From positions 41,426 through 105,425 of the forward strand of contig JAEZGY010000067.1 of assembly GCA_023416695.1 (NCBI GenBank): 64,000 nucleotides of DNA. Reading direction: 5' to 3'. Within the stretch, counting starts at the first letter, position 1. Each line of letters begins with the position of its first letter. The notes under the pieces are model-generated. The model did not search any database. It saw nothing but the letters and a program-made list of their open reading frames with translations, and was not told where the DNA came from. Origin of the DNA: Bacillota bacterium. Lineage in GTDB: Bacteria; Bacillota; Clostridia; Lachnospirales; Lachnospiraceae. A program made the translations under genes and the position numbers. Positions 17,734 through 26,011 of this stretch are shown one piece after another.

Positions 17734-17822
17734 ATAAATCAATTACAAGTCTTTACAAATGAGGAGTTCGTACAGCAGAAGAGATAAATGACTACAATGC
17801 ACAAGAAGAAATGTTTGTGTAG
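17734..17822 (+). pseudogene. remnant of an antirepressor-like gene
   Basis: Behind a perfect AAGGAGG the frame reads INQLQVFTNEEF from an ATA instead of ATG, resembling the usual N-terminus of phage BRO/Ant antirepressors. It then breaks, and after a frame change continues TAEEINDYNAQEEMFV to a stop at 17820. The middle of the gene is missing. This is most simply a deletion relic. Confidence 0.45.
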
Positions 17823-17837
17823 GAAGGAGGTAGAGGG

Positions 17838-18005
17838 ATGAAAGTAGAAAATGCAAGCGTTGAAAGAGCACAAAAAGAAGCAACATTAACAAATATGATA
17901 CTGGATTATGCTATAGCTAACAAGATGGCATTCGATAGTGTTCAACAGGCTGTGGAAGATGTGAAGAGAGCATATCTGTCTGATGGATTAATAAGAAGGG
18001 ACTAA
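17838..18005 (+). CDS. small early phage protein, unknown
   Basis: 55 aa, MKVENASVERAQKEATL, predicted mostly helical, with a good GGAGG before the ATG. No recognised domain. It is the last gene before a minus-strand insert in the early operon. Confidence 0.6.
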   Translation: MKVENASVERAQKEATLTNMILDYAIANKMAFDSVQQAVEDVKRAYLSDGLIRRD

Positions 18006-18029
18006 GTTAATAGCCCCCTCAATAATTAT

Positions 18030-18242
18030 TTAGCCCCTATGACATGAATTACAACAATAGTAGCAGCCATCAAAGCTATATGTCGGATACAAAAATTTAG
18101 CATGTTGAATTGCTTTTGAACAAGACTCAAACATTCCAATTAAAATACGGTTGTCTGTATTAGGAAGGTAAGAGCACGATTGTGTATGAACTTCATGGTA
18201 TCCGTTGTTGTCAGTATTTTTATTAAAGTAATAGTATTGCAT
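18030..18242 (-). CDS. Cys-rich small protein, moron-like
   Basis: 70 aa from ATG at 18242 behind GAGGAGAAAAA; an in-frame upstream extension lacks a ribosome site. The sequence has EVHTQSCSYLP and a terminal GCYYCCNSCHRG, with His and several Cys that could bind zinc. It is antisense to all surrounding early genes and has its own near-consensus promoter. Similar short H/C-motif proteins occur scattered in gut bacteria, from memory, with no known function. Confidence 0.7.
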   Translation of the reverse strand: MQYYYFNKNTDNNGYHEVHTQSCSYLPNTDNRILIGMFESCSKAIQHAKFLYPTYSFDGCYYCCNSCHRG

Positions 18243-18290
18243 AATTTTTCTCCTCTCATATGTACTCGGCTCGCTACAGCCTGTACTTAC

Positions 18291-18319
18291 ATTATAGGAG
18301 AATATGTAAATTAATGCAA
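18291..18319 (-). promoter_or_regulatory. promoter of the Cys-rich minus-strand gene
   Basis: On the minus strand: TTGCAT (18319-18314), 17 bp, TATAAT (18296-18291), about 50 bp before the ATG at 18242. Confidence 0.8.
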
Positions 18320-18338
18320 TAAACAAGGAGGTAACACA

Positions 18339-18611
18339 GTGAAGAAGTATTATTTTACGTTTGGATCAGGTGAATGGTTTCCATTTCAGAATACATATCT
18401 AATTGTAATGGCAGACAGTAAGGAAGAAGCAATCCAAATGTTTAGAGACCAACATCCGGACAAGCATGAGAATGTAATAAATTGCTCTGATTATTATACA
18501 GAAGAGGAGTGGGAAAAGGATTGTAAGAAATATTACCCTGGTCCACCAGAGCAGATAATCTGCAGAAACATAATTGCTGCTGGAACATGGGAAGTGGCAA
18601 GGGGGGTGTAG
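18339..18611 (+). CDS. small phage protein, unknown
   Basis: 90 aa, GTG start behind AAGGAGGTAACACA. Begins KKYYFTFGSGEWFPFQNTYL and has an EEAIQMFRDQHP helix, then a Tyr/Trp-rich middle. Proteins of this look are common in clostridial phage early regions; function unknown. Confidence 0.7.
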   Translation: MKKYYFTFGSGEWFPFQNTYLIVMADSKEEAIQMFRDQHPDKHENVINCSDYYTEEEWEKDCKKYYPGPPEQIICRNIIAAGTWEVARGV

Positions 18612-18624
18612 AGGATTGGATAAG

Positions 18625-19047
18625 ATGATGCTAAGCCAAAAGGAATCCATCAGTACAGAAGATGAGATTATGGTAGACACACGGTTAAGTAAAGTACTTA
18701 ATGCTTTAGGTACATTGCTGATTATCACAGGATTAGTACTTATGTTTATTGCAACCACTAGAGCCGAAGCAGATATTCTAGACGGAAAACAAGCATTTAT
18801 ATTATCTATGGTATCCATTGTGAGTCTGCTTGTAGGAGTTTGGTTTGAGCTCAAGAGTCAACGCCACAAAAAATGTCAAACATTCCAAGAGTACATACAT
18901 GATGATTACGACAGGCTCCAGGAAGATAATGAAGAGGACTACGATGGGGATTACGACAGACTCCAGGATGGAAGCGAGGATTCCTTTAATTCAGATTTTC
19001 CGGAGGAACAGGCAAGAAAAGGAGGTACATACTATGGGAATGAGTAA
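18625..19047 (+). CDS. small membrane protein with acidic repeated tail
   Basis: 140 aa from the ATG at 18625 (GAGGA upstream). Two membrane helices (about 36-57 and 68-88) are followed by a hydrophilic tail holding the repeat DDYDRLQ / GDYDRLQ in a run of Asp and Glu. No known domain. Could act at the membrane during infection or lysogeny; nothing in the sequence decides. Confidence 0.6.
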   Translation: MMLSQKESISTEDEIMVDTRLSKVLNALGTLLIITGLVLMFIATTRAEADILDGKQAFILSMVSIVSLLVGVWFELKSQRHKKCQTFQEYIHDDYDRLQEDNEEDYDGDYDRLQDGSEDSFNSDFPEEQARKGGTYYGNE

Positions 19048-19315
19048 ATTGGAAATCTTTAAGCAGTTAAAGATATTGGCATTAGAAGTAGCTAAGTGTT
19101 ATGAAAGTATGGCTACTCAGGAAGAATACAAAGAAGCAACTGGTGAAGAACTTCAACCATTAGTTGGGCTATTGCCAATGATGAAGATAATGAAGCTACA
19201 GGCTAAAGAATTGGAACTAACAGCCTTGTTAAGTGAAAAGGCCCGCGACTCGGCAAAGTCAACGGACCAAGATATAAATATTCACAAGTTCATTATAGCA
19301 CCTGATCGGAGGTAG
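19034..19315 (+). CDS. small helical phage protein, unknown
   Basis: 93 aa, start MGMSKLEIFKQLKIL behind AGGAGG, overlapping the previous stop by 14 bp. Rich in Leu, Lys, Glu and predicted helical (LQAKELELTALLSEKARD). No domain recognised. Confidence 0.6.
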   Translation: MGMSKLEIFKQLKILALEVAKCYESMATQEEYKEATGEELQPLVGLLPMMKIMKLQAKELELTALLSEKARDSAKSTDQDINIHKFIIAPDRR

Positions 19316-19319
19316 TGCA

Positions 19320-19496
19320 ATGGATGGTTTAACAGTAGGAGAACTTAAGTCCATTTTGGACAAGTTTGATGATAGTGTTGAGGTTGTTACTCCAAATGGA
19401 GACCACTTTGTTAATATTGACACTGTTTTCAGTATTAGTGATGTAATGCAAGTAACTGATTCTAAAGGCAATAAAGCCGTAATTATATCATTTTAG
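19320..19496 (+). CDS. small phage protein, unknown
   Basis: 58 aa: begins MDGLTVGELKSILDKFDD, then a beta-rich VEVVTPNGDHFVNIDTV. The LTVGELK...LD pattern recalls small phage proteins of the form 'TVGELIKELSKYP.D..V', which are widespread but uncharacterised. Ribosome site CGGAGG precedes the ATG. Confidence 0.6.
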   Translation: MDGLTVGELKSILDKFDDSVEVVTPNGDHFVNIDTVFSISDVMQVTDSKGNKAVIISF

Positions 19497-19506
19497 GAGG
19501 AATAGT

Positions 19507-20073
19507 ATGAGTGAAGTAAAAGAGAAGATTATAGAGGCACTGTTATTAACAGAAAGAAAAGGCATGGAAGACTTGATATTTCATTTAGATGAAATAGGAT
19601 TCTTTACACAACCGGCTTCCACCAGTGCAAGTAAGCATAGTGCAAAAGAGGGTGGACTAGCAGAGCATAGTTTTAATGTGTACAACCTTGCTAATGAGAT
19701 TAATGGTTGGATGGGATTTAATTTAGATACCAAGTCAATCAGAATAGCAGCACTTCTTCACGATGTAGGAAAAGCTGGTCAGTTTGGCAAGGCTGGGTAT
19801 GTTCAGAATATTCTTGCATCAGGAAAGAGATCAGATAAAAAGCCTTATGAGACAAACAAGGACCTTCTTCCGGTAGAACATGAAATTAGATCAGTACAGA
19901 TTATAAGCAGATACATAGAACTAACAGAGGAAGAGTCTTTTGCAATCCTGTACCACAATGGTATGTATGGAGCACTTAAGTACCAGCTCCAGGGGAATGA
20001 AACACCACTACAGATGTTGGTTCACTTTGCTGATATGTGGGCGAGCAGAGTAATTGAAGGGGGAGAAGAGTAA
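19507..20073 (+). CDS. HD-domain hydrolase
   Basis: 188 aa. HD motif in LLHDVGKAG (about residue 84) with an upstream His in AEHSFNVYNLA and downstream EHEIRSVQII. This is the metal-dependent phosphohydrolase fold acting on nucleotides or nucleic acids; phage members are thought to adjust nucleotide pools, but the substrate here is unknown. GGAGG before ATG; the next gene overlaps its stop (TAATG). Confidence 0.85.
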   Translation: MSEVKEKIIEALLLTERKGMEDLIFHLDEIGFFTQPASTSASKHSAKEGGLAEHSFNVYNLANEINGWMGFNLDTKSIRIAALLHDVGKAGQFGKAGYVQNILASGKRSDKKPYETNKDLLPVEHEIRSVQIISRYIELTEEESFAILYHNGMYGALKYQLQGNETPLQMLVHFADMWASRVIEGGEE

Positions 20074-20267
20074 TGCCAGATTTAATATTAAAACGAAGAA
20101 ACTATCGTACTTTTTCTGATGGAAGAACCAAGGTACATATAGGTGAAGCTCAATACAATAAGCTTGCCGAGGTTGCTGACGAGACAGGAAAGAGCCTTAA
20201 GAGTACTTTGGATGTTCTAATTGATTATGCTTATGAGAATATTAAGTATGAAAGTGGGGATGAGTAA
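20073..20267 (+). CDS. small basic phage protein, possible DNA-binding
   Basis: 64 aa, MPDLILKRRNYRTFSDG. The C-terminal half (IGEAQYNKLAEVADETGKSL) resembles a ribbon-helix-helix or short helix-turn-helix protein. Coupled by one-base overlaps to both neighbours. Confidence 0.6.
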   Translation: MPDLILKRRNYRTFSDGRTKVHIGEAQYNKLAEVADETGKSLKSTLDVLIDYAYENIKYESGDE

Positions 20268-21325
20268 TGCAAGAGTTACAAGTAGTAGTTGAGCAGAAAA
20301 ATGCTGTTATATCTGCAAACTTTGAGGAGTTGAAGGTGCAATTGAATACTGCTCTGGAAGAGTATAGAGGGCTTACATACACTGATGAAACCATCAAGGT
20401 TGCTAGAGAGGACATTGCTAATCTAAGAAAGCTGGTTAAGGCTGTCGAAGAGAAGCGAAAAGAAGTTAAGAAAGTGCACATGCTTTCTTACGAAGAATTC
20501 GAGGAAAAGGCTAAGGAGCTAGTGCAGATTATTAACGATACTATTACTCCAATAGAGAAGCAGATTGACGAGTACTCTGAGAAGAAAAAGGCTGAGAAGA
20601 AGGCTAAGATTCAGGAGTATTTTGAGAGTGTTATTGGTGATATAACCTTCCTTAAATTTGAGGAAGTGTTTAATAGTAAGTGGATCAGTAATATGGCTAC
20701 TAGCATTAAGTCAATCATGGAAGAGATTGATTCTAAAATTAGCCAAGTGCAAGCTGACATGAAGGCGTTAGAAGATACTGGTTCAGATGCCGTAAACAAC
20801 GCAATGGAAACGTATCGTTCTACCAAAGACTTGGCTAGATCTATGCAGGTTATCAATCAGTATGAGAAGAACAAAGCAGAAGTATTAGCTAGGGAAGAAG
20901 CTCGTAAGCGAGAAGAAGAGGAACGTAGAGCCTTGGAAGAAAAGCGCCGACAGGAAGCAGAGGAACGCCGCAGAATTATTGAGGAAGAACGTCGTATTGA
21001 AGAGGCTAAGAAACAAGCTGCAGAGGAAGAGCGAAAGAGAATTGAAGAAGAAACGAAGAGACAACAAGCAGCTGTACATCTTAAACAAGAGTTACAAAGG
21101 TTTGATTCCTTTAATCCAAATGATTCAGGTGGTTTCCAACAAGACGAACCAGAAGGGTTTGATGCGACAGGATTTGATACAACCGGCTTTGATGTTGAGG
21201 AGCCTGTGGAAGTCCAGGAAGAAGTAATCATCACAGAGAAGTACATGATTAAAGCAACAGATAAACAGCATGCAGATATTAAGCAATTCCTGGCTTCTAA
21301 AGGAATTAAATATCTAATTATTTAG
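20267..21325 (+). CDS. DUF1351-family recombination-associated protein
   Basis: 352 aa. N-terminal about 200 residues match the DUF1351 look (EEYRGLTYTDETIKVAREDI). A long Glu/Arg/Lys coiled coil follows (about 205-270, EEERRALEEKRRQEAEERRR), then a low-complexity FDATGFDTTGFDVEEP segment and a folded C-terminus. DUF1351 proteins sit next to ERF/RecT recombinases in Firmicutes phages; exact role unknown. Confidence 0.8.
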   Translation: MQELQVVVEQKNAVISANFEELKVQLNTALEEYRGLTYTDETIKVAREDIANLRKLVKAVEEKRKEVKKVHMLSYEEFEEKAKELVQIINDTITPIEKQIDEYSEKKKAEKKAKIQEYFESVIGDITFLKFEEVFNSKWISNMATSIKSIMEEIDSKISQVQADMKALEDTGSDAVNNAMETYRSTKDLARSMQVINQYEKNKAEVLAREEARKREEEERRALEEKRRQEAEERRRIIEEERRIEEAKKQAAEEERKRIEEETKRQQAAVHLKQELQRFDSFNPNDSGGFQQDEPEGFDATGFDTTGFDVEEPVEVQEEVIITEKYMIKATDKQHADIKQFLASKGIKYLII

Positions 21326-21337
21326 GAGGGATACATT

Positions 21338-22045
21338 TTGAGTGAACAATTAATGATTTATAAAGCAATCAACTCTGTTATGAAAGAAATTGGTGCAATA
21401 GGAAAAAACAAGCGTAATTCTCAGGGCCAAGGTTATATGTATAGAGGTGTTGATGATGTAATGAATGCATTGGAGCCTGCAATGGAGAAGCATGGTGTGT
21501 TTGTAGTACCTGAGGTTTTAGATCAAACAAGAGAGGAGAGGACTAGCAAGACTGGTGGTAACCTTCTTTATTCTATCTGTAAAATCCGTTATAGCTTTTA
21601 CTGTGAAGATGGATCTAATGTACAAGCAACAGTTATTGGAGAAGCAATGGATAGCGGAGATAAGGCAACTAACAAAGCTATGTCTGTAGCCTTCAAGTAT
21701 GCATGTTTCCAAGTATTTTGTATCCCAACAGAGGAAATGCAGGATCCAGATGCAACAACACCTCCACCTTCTTCTCCAAAGGATAATACTAAGGCAAATA
21801 AGCCTACTACAGGAAAGCCTAATCCAGCTAATGCATCAAACAATGTTCCCCCAGAAGCAGAATCCAGTCTATCGGATAAGATAGACCAGCCAAAGATTAA
21901 GACGTTGCAGAATGAATTAATCCGAACAGGTGTTAAGGATAGTGTAATCCTTAATATGTGCAAGATTAAGAATGTTGGGGATATGACAAATGAACAGTTT
22001 GTTGCTGTTATGAAGAAGTTTGAAGCAACACCAGATAAGAAATAG
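21338..22045 (+). CDS. erf: ERF-family single-strand annealing protein
   Basis: 235 aa, TTG start behind TTAGGAGGG. N-terminal ERF domain (about 5-130): KAINSVMKEIGAIGKN, YRGVDDVMNALEPAMEKHGV and TNKAMSVAFKYACFQVFCIPTE. A Pro/Asn-rich linker and a small helical C-terminus follow. Promotes annealing of complementary strands in phage recombination, working with the SSB gene just downstream. Confidence 0.93.
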   Translation: MSEQLMIYKAINSVMKEIGAIGKNKRNSQGQGYMYRGVDDVMNALEPAMEKHGVFVVPEVLDQTREERTSKTGGNLLYSICKIRYSFYCEDGSNVQATVIGEAMDSGDKATNKAMSVAFKYACFQVFCIPTEEMQDPDATTPPPSSPKDNTKANKPTTGKPNPANASNNVPPEAESSLSDKIDQPKIKTLQNELIRTGVKDSVILNMCKIKNVGDMTNEQFVAVMKKFEATPDKK

Positions 22046-22058
22046 AGAGGATGATTGT

Positions 22059-22505
22059 ATGAACAGTGTTCAGTTAGTTGGTAGATTTACGAGAGATCCG
22101 GAGGTTAGATATTCTGATGGTGGCACCTCAATAGCTAGATTTAATTTAGCTGTTGATAGAAGATTTAAAACTCAAGGTGGACAAGATGCAGACTTTATTA
22201 GCTGTATCGCTTTCGGTAAAACTGCAGAGTTCATTGAGAAGTATTTCCATCAAGGAAATAAGGTTGCTGCTGTTGGAAGAATACAAACTGGTAACTATAC
22301 CAATAAGGATGGTCAAAAAGTGTACACAACAGATGTTGTTGTGGAGAATGTAGAGTTTGTGGAAAGTAAATCTTCTAGCAATGGAAGTGAAGGATTTGAC
22401 AATGGTGGATTTCAATCTTATTCAAGGCCAGTTCCAAGTCAAGCAGCCGGGGATGGATTTATGGATATTCCTGATGGTATTGATGAAGAGTTACCCTTTA
22501 ACTAA
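22059..22505 (+). CDS. ssb: single-stranded DNA-binding protein
   Basis: 148 aa. OB-fold (about 1-105): MNSVQLVGRFTRDPEVRYSD and FISCIAFGKTAEFIEKY. The Gly/Ser-rich linker ends with the acidic tip DEELPFN that binds partner proteins. Start at 22059 behind AGAGAGGATGATTGT; the in-frame extension upstream is inside erf. Confidence 0.96.
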   Translation: MNSVQLVGRFTRDPEVRYSDGGTSIARFNLAVDRRFKTQGGQDADFISCIAFGKTAEFIEKYFHQGNKVAAVGRIQTGNYTNKDGQKVYTTDVVVENVEFVESKSSSNGSEGFDNGGFQSYSRPVPSQAAGDGFMDIPDGIDEELPFN

Positions 22506-22572
22506 ATGCTGGGTAGAACCTGATGCTATGGACTATGATATGTTTTGGGAATTAGGCGGTGATTATTACTAA
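22483..22572 (+). CDS. possible 29-aa overlapping microprotein
   Basis: Reads MKSYPLTKCWVEPDAMDY then DMFWELGGDYY, overlapping the last 23 bp of ssb in another frame and ending one base into the next ATG. The ribosome site is weak, so it would depend on coupling. The composition (Trp, Tyr, Asp) is protein-like, but it could be chance. Confidence 0.35.
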   Translation: MKSYPLTKCWVEPDAMDYDMFWELGGDYY

Positions 22573-23075
22573 TGCAAATACAAATTGACAGTAGAGAAAA
22601 GGCCAGAGCGATAACCAAGATCCTGGCCGAGTTCCAAAAACAGAATATAGACTCCTTTATTAGCAAGTTATATGTTGGAGACTATATGTCCTATGATAAT
22701 CCACGCCTTGTGATTGATCGTAAACAGAATTTAAGCGAGTTATGTTCAAATGTATGCCAACAACACGAAAGGTTTAGACATGAGCTTGTACGTGCGCAGG
22801 AGAAAGGAATAAAGATAGTCTTTCTAATCGAACATGGCAAGGGTATTACGTGCTTGGAAGATGTTATATGGTGGATTAATCCAAGAGAGAAGAAGAGAGT
22901 ATTAAACCAAACAACCAAACAGTGGGAAGAGAAGTCAACTAATGCTATGCGTGGGGAAGTACTTTATAAGATTCTTTGTACTCAGGAACGAAAGTATGGC
23001 TGCAAGTTCGTATTCTGTGATAAAGCAGAAACCGGTAAGTGCATTATTGATATATTGGGTGGTGCCTATGACTAG
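22572..23075 (+). CDS. ERCC4-family nuclease
   Basis: 167 aa. The XPF/ERCC4 catalytic pattern is present: IDSREKARAI (acidic residue and DSRE), LYVGDYMSYDNPRLVIDRK (GDY ... IDRK). Such stand-alone phage nucleases cut branched or flap DNA in replication and recombination. It sits between SSB and primase genes; the following ATG overlaps its stop. Confidence 0.85.
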   Translation: MQIQIDSREKARAITKILAEFQKQNIDSFISKLYVGDYMSYDNPRLVIDRKQNLSELCSNVCQQHERFRHELVRAQEKGIKIVFLIEHGKGITCLEDVIWWINPREKKRVLNQTTKQWEEKSTNAMRGEVLYKILCTQERKYGCKFVFCDKAETGKCIIDILGGAYD

Positions 23076-23547
23076 AGAAGAAATAAAAGAAGTCTATTCT
23101 ATGCGTGATATTCTAGCTCGTTATGGGATAGCAATTAACCGTAAAGGTTTCTGTCATTGTCCTTTCCATCAAGGAGATAATACACCTAGTATGAAGATAT
23201 ACGCTAAAGACTATCATTGCCATGCTTGTGGTGCTAATGGAGACATATTTACATTCGTTCAGGACATGGATAATTTGACATTTTTAGAAGCATTTGCGCT
23301 GCTTGGTGGCACACATGATCAATCGTTTAGTGCTAGGTATAAGCAAGAACAAGCTAGGAAAGAACGAAACAGGCTGCAGGCCGAAGCTAATAAGTTGGTG
23401 TTATCTATAAGACTAAATCTTAATCTTATAGGTGCATATCGAAATAGGATAGCGAAAACAGAGCCGTATTCAGAGGAATGGTGCTTCTGCCAGAACGAGT
23501 TAGTTAAACAGATAGCAATATATGAACACTTAAGTAAAGTGAGGTGA
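23068..23547 (+). CDS. CHC2 zinc-finger primase fragment protein
   Basis: 159 aa. N-terminal DnaG-type zinc ribbon: CHCPFHQGDNTPSMKIY and YHCHACGANGDIFTF, then a helical tail with Cys/His. No TOPRIM domain, so it is only the template-recognition half of a primase. It may act with the neighbouring helicase-type protein. Overlaps the upstream stop by 8 bp. Confidence 0.85.
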   Translation: MTREEIKEVYSMRDILARYGIAINRKGFCHCPFHQGDNTPSMKIYAKDYHCHACGANGDIFTFVQDMDNLTFLEAFALLGGTHDQSFSARYKQEQARKERNRLQAEANKLVLSIRLNLNLIGAYRNRIAKTEPYSEEWCFCQNELVKQIAIYEHLSKVR

Positions 23548-23554
23548 GTGGGTC

Positions 23555-25465
23555 TTGGATATAGCAGGACTAGATGCAATTAGTATACTGCAGGACGAAA
23601 CATTCCTGGAGATTATGGACATAAAGGACCAGGTAGAAAGAGAACGGCTTATTCAGGACCTTACCGATAAAGCAAAAGTTCTAGGTGTAAAGGAAAAGTT
23701 CACTAAGATACTTAATGCTTTCAAAAAGAAAGAGAAAGAGTATCTATCAGAACACAAGGAAGAGAAACATGAAGAGCAGCTTAATAACTATACTCAGTTT
23801 GATATAGAAGGAACGGAATATGAAAACTTATTCTGTGGCTCCTGGATAGCAAACGAAAAAGGTGTACATATGCTTATGTTTATAGGCAACTTTCCTATAG
23901 AAAAACTTGCATGTTATCATCCAATTCTTCCGGTAATGAGATTGGAGAATGCTGAAACTGGTAAAGAGAAGATTACGCTTGCATTTAGAAAGGGCTTAAA
24001 TTGGAAGGAAGTCACTGTTGACAAAGGGGTTATTGCCTCTGCAAATAAAATCGTTCAGTTAGCTGATTATGGAGTTTCTGTAACATCTGAAAGTTCAAAG
24101 ACATTAGTTAGCTATCTAGCAGACGTTGAAAACTTTAATGTATATAAGATTCCTACACAAACATCAACCAGTAAGCTTGGTTGGATAAAAGGTGAGTTTA
24201 TGCCTTATGGGCTAAATATCATATTTGATAACGAAACTAGATTTAAGGCAGCATTTGATTCCATCAAACAAGCTGGTTCAAAAGAAGCTTGGTATAACCT
24301 AGCTAAGGATATTCGTAGATCAGATAGATTTGAACCAAAGATATACCTTGCCGGAGCATTGGCCAGTGTTCTAATAGATCCATTAAATGCACTTCCCTTT
24401 GTGGTTAACCTTTGGGGTGATACTGGTAAAGGTAAAACTGTAGCCATTATGTTTGCAGCTTCTGTATGGGCTTATCCGGGAGGAAATGATTATGTAACAG
24501 ATCCTAAGAGTACAGTCACGGCCTTGGAACTTAGACTGGACTTCCTTAACAATCTTCCTATGTTGATTGATGATACTGCACAGTTAAAGGAAAAGTATAG
24601 TGGTGACTTTTCAGAGCTTGTATATTTTCTATGCTCTGGTAAAGGAAAGGATAGAGCCAATGCATCCTTGGGGCTTAACAAGTCTACCAGTTGGAAGAAT
24701 GTCATTCTAACAAATGGTGAACACTCACTTGTTACCGAGACAATGCAAGGCGGGGCAGTTAACCGTATCATTGATGTAGAAATGGCTGATGGATATATAT
24801 TTCTTGATGGAAATAGTGTTGTTGAAACAATCAAGCAGGACTATGGATGGTGTGGTAAAGACTTTATAGATGTAATTAATTTTGTTGGTATAGATGAAAT
24901 TCGTGATATTCAAAAGGACTTTCTCAAGCAGATAAACGATCGTGCTAAGGAGCTTGGAATAGAAAAGGAAGAGAAACAGACATTGCCCATGAGCATTTTA
25001 TTGACAGCTGACAAGATAGCTACAGACTACTTGTTTGAGGATAACCAATATCTCGACTTTGAATATTGCGTAGATCTTCTCAAAAACAAAGATGATGTGT
25101 CAGAGAATGAACGTGCCTATGAGTATATCATGGGTGAGGTATCAGCTAATTCCAAAAGGTTTGATTTAGACGTTAATGGTGAATTGTGGGGTAAAAAAGA
25201 TAACGGTTACATTACTATTATACGGAATGTATTCAACCAAATATGTGATCGAGGAAATGTAAGCAGCAAGTCGTTTCTATCCTGGGCGCATAAAAGAGGA
25301 ATAATTAAGAGCACAGTGGAAAACAACAAGGTTAGATACACTAAGAAGATTCGAGTTGGCGGAAACCTTTGTAACTGTGTGATTATAAAGGCTATGAAAG
25401 AACAGGAAGAGTTCGAGCAACAAAGCTTCCTTCCAGCAACCGATGAAGATGTTCCATTTAATTAA
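23555..25465 (+). CDS. DUF927-type phage replication helicase/ATPase
   Basis: 636 aa, TTG start. A DUF927-like region (about 85-560) contains Walker A NLWGDTGKGKT (about 284-294) and Walker B LPMLIDDTA (about 331-339), plus a sensor-like ILTNGEHSL. It ends PATDEDVPFN, the same acidic tip as SSB (DEELPFN). It is the likely replicative helicase, paired with the CHC2 protein; the iteron cluster begins two bases after its stop. Confidence 0.85.
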   Translation: MDIAGLDAISILQDETFLEIMDIKDQVERERLIQDLTDKAKVLGVKEKFTKILNAFKKKEKEYLSEHKEEKHEEQLNNYTQFDIEGTEYENLFCGSWIANEKGVHMLMFIGNFPIEKLACYHPILPVMRLENAETGKEKITLAFRKGLNWKEVTVDKGVIASANKIVQLADYGVSVTSESSKTLVSYLADVENFNVYKIPTQTSTSKLGWIKGEFMPYGLNIIFDNETRFKAAFDSIKQAGSKEAWYNLAKDIRRSDRFEPKIYLAGALASVLIDPLNALPFVVNLWGDTGKGKTVAIMFAASVWAYPGGNDYVTDPKSTVTALELRLDFLNNLPMLIDDTAQLKEKYSGDFSELVYFLCSGKGKDRANASLGLNKSTSWKNVILTNGEHSLVTETMQGGAVNRIIDVEMADGYIFLDGNSVVETIKQDYGWCGKDFIDVINFVGIDEIRDIQKDFLKQINDRAKELGIEKEEKQTLPMSILLTADKIATDYLFEDNQYLDFEYCVDLLKNKDDVSENERAYEYIMGEVSANSKRFDLDVNGELWGKKDNGYITIIRNVFNQICDRGNVSSKSFLSWAHKRGIIKSTVENNKVRYTKKIRVGGNLCNCVIIKAMKEQEEFEQQSFLPATDEDVPFN

Positions 25466-25466
25466 C

Positions 25467-25693
25467 TGTTCCCACTTTCCCACTGTTCCCACCAAAAATA
25501 AGGGACTTTACTACAGAAATAATAAAAATGAAAATATTTATATTTTCCTCGCGCGTATAGACTATACTCCAAATTCGTGGGAACAGTGGGAACACCACCT
25601 AAGAAACCTAGTAAAATCAATGGTTTAACCCGTTCCCACAAGTGTTCCCACAGGGTGAAAACAGGTGGGAACAACGTGAATTAAGTGGGAACA
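25467..25693. repeat. GTGGGAACA iteron cluster flanking an AT-rich core; putative phage origin
   Basis: Nine copies of the 9-mer GTGGGAACA/TGTTCCCAC in a 227-bp gap. Minus orientation: 25467, 25476 (degenerate TTTCCCAC), 25484, 25631 (CGTTCCCAC) and 25643. Plus orientation: 25577, 25586, 25665 and 25685. Some abut with 8-9 bp phasing. Between the first and second groups lies a very AT-rich stretch (25493-25550). Position directly after the helicase gene suggests a replication origin; a regulatory role is the alternative. Confidence 0.7.
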
Positions 25694-25753
25694 AATCGAC
25701 ATTAAAGTAACTAGATAGACTAAATATAACATATAAATACAGGAGGTATTCAC

Positions 25754-26011
25754 ATGGCTCTTACCAAAGAACAAAGTAATTGGATGTATAAGAAGCTAGA
25801 TGCACTCTATCAGAAGTACTATCCTAAGTTACCATTTAACCAGAATACATGGGATGAGTTTATGGAGGAATGTACAGCACTTGATAATTTGTGCAAAGGA
25901 GAGAAGTACAGTGAAGTAAGAGACTTGATATTTGCTTTGATGGAATACATGAACAAACTTAATGCAAAAGGATATAAGGAGGACGTTGATGGACAAGGAG
26001 AAAATACTTAG
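25754..26011 (+). CDS. small phage protein, unknown
   Basis: 85 aa, MALTKEQSNWMYKKLDAL, helical and acidic, behind AGGAGG. It is the first gene after the iteron region. No domain recognised. Confidence 0.65.
   Translation: MALTKEQSNWMYKKLDALYQKYYPKLPFNQNTWDEFMEECTALDNLCKGEKYSEVRDLIFALMEYMNKLNAKGYKEDVDGQGENT

Noticed and set aside
20857..21246. 129-codon minus-strand frame opposite the coiled coil of the DUF1351 protein
   Set aside because: Ser/Arg-rich shadow of a Glu/Lys/Arg repeat on the coding strand.
22357..22572. 71-codon frame overlapping ssb
   Set aside because: Most of it is a shadow of ssb; only the last 29 codons could be a separate product, listed with low confidence.
25467..25693. 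CRISPR-like array
   Set aside because: The 9-bp units are too short, in both orientations and unevenly spaced; iterons or operator sites fit better.
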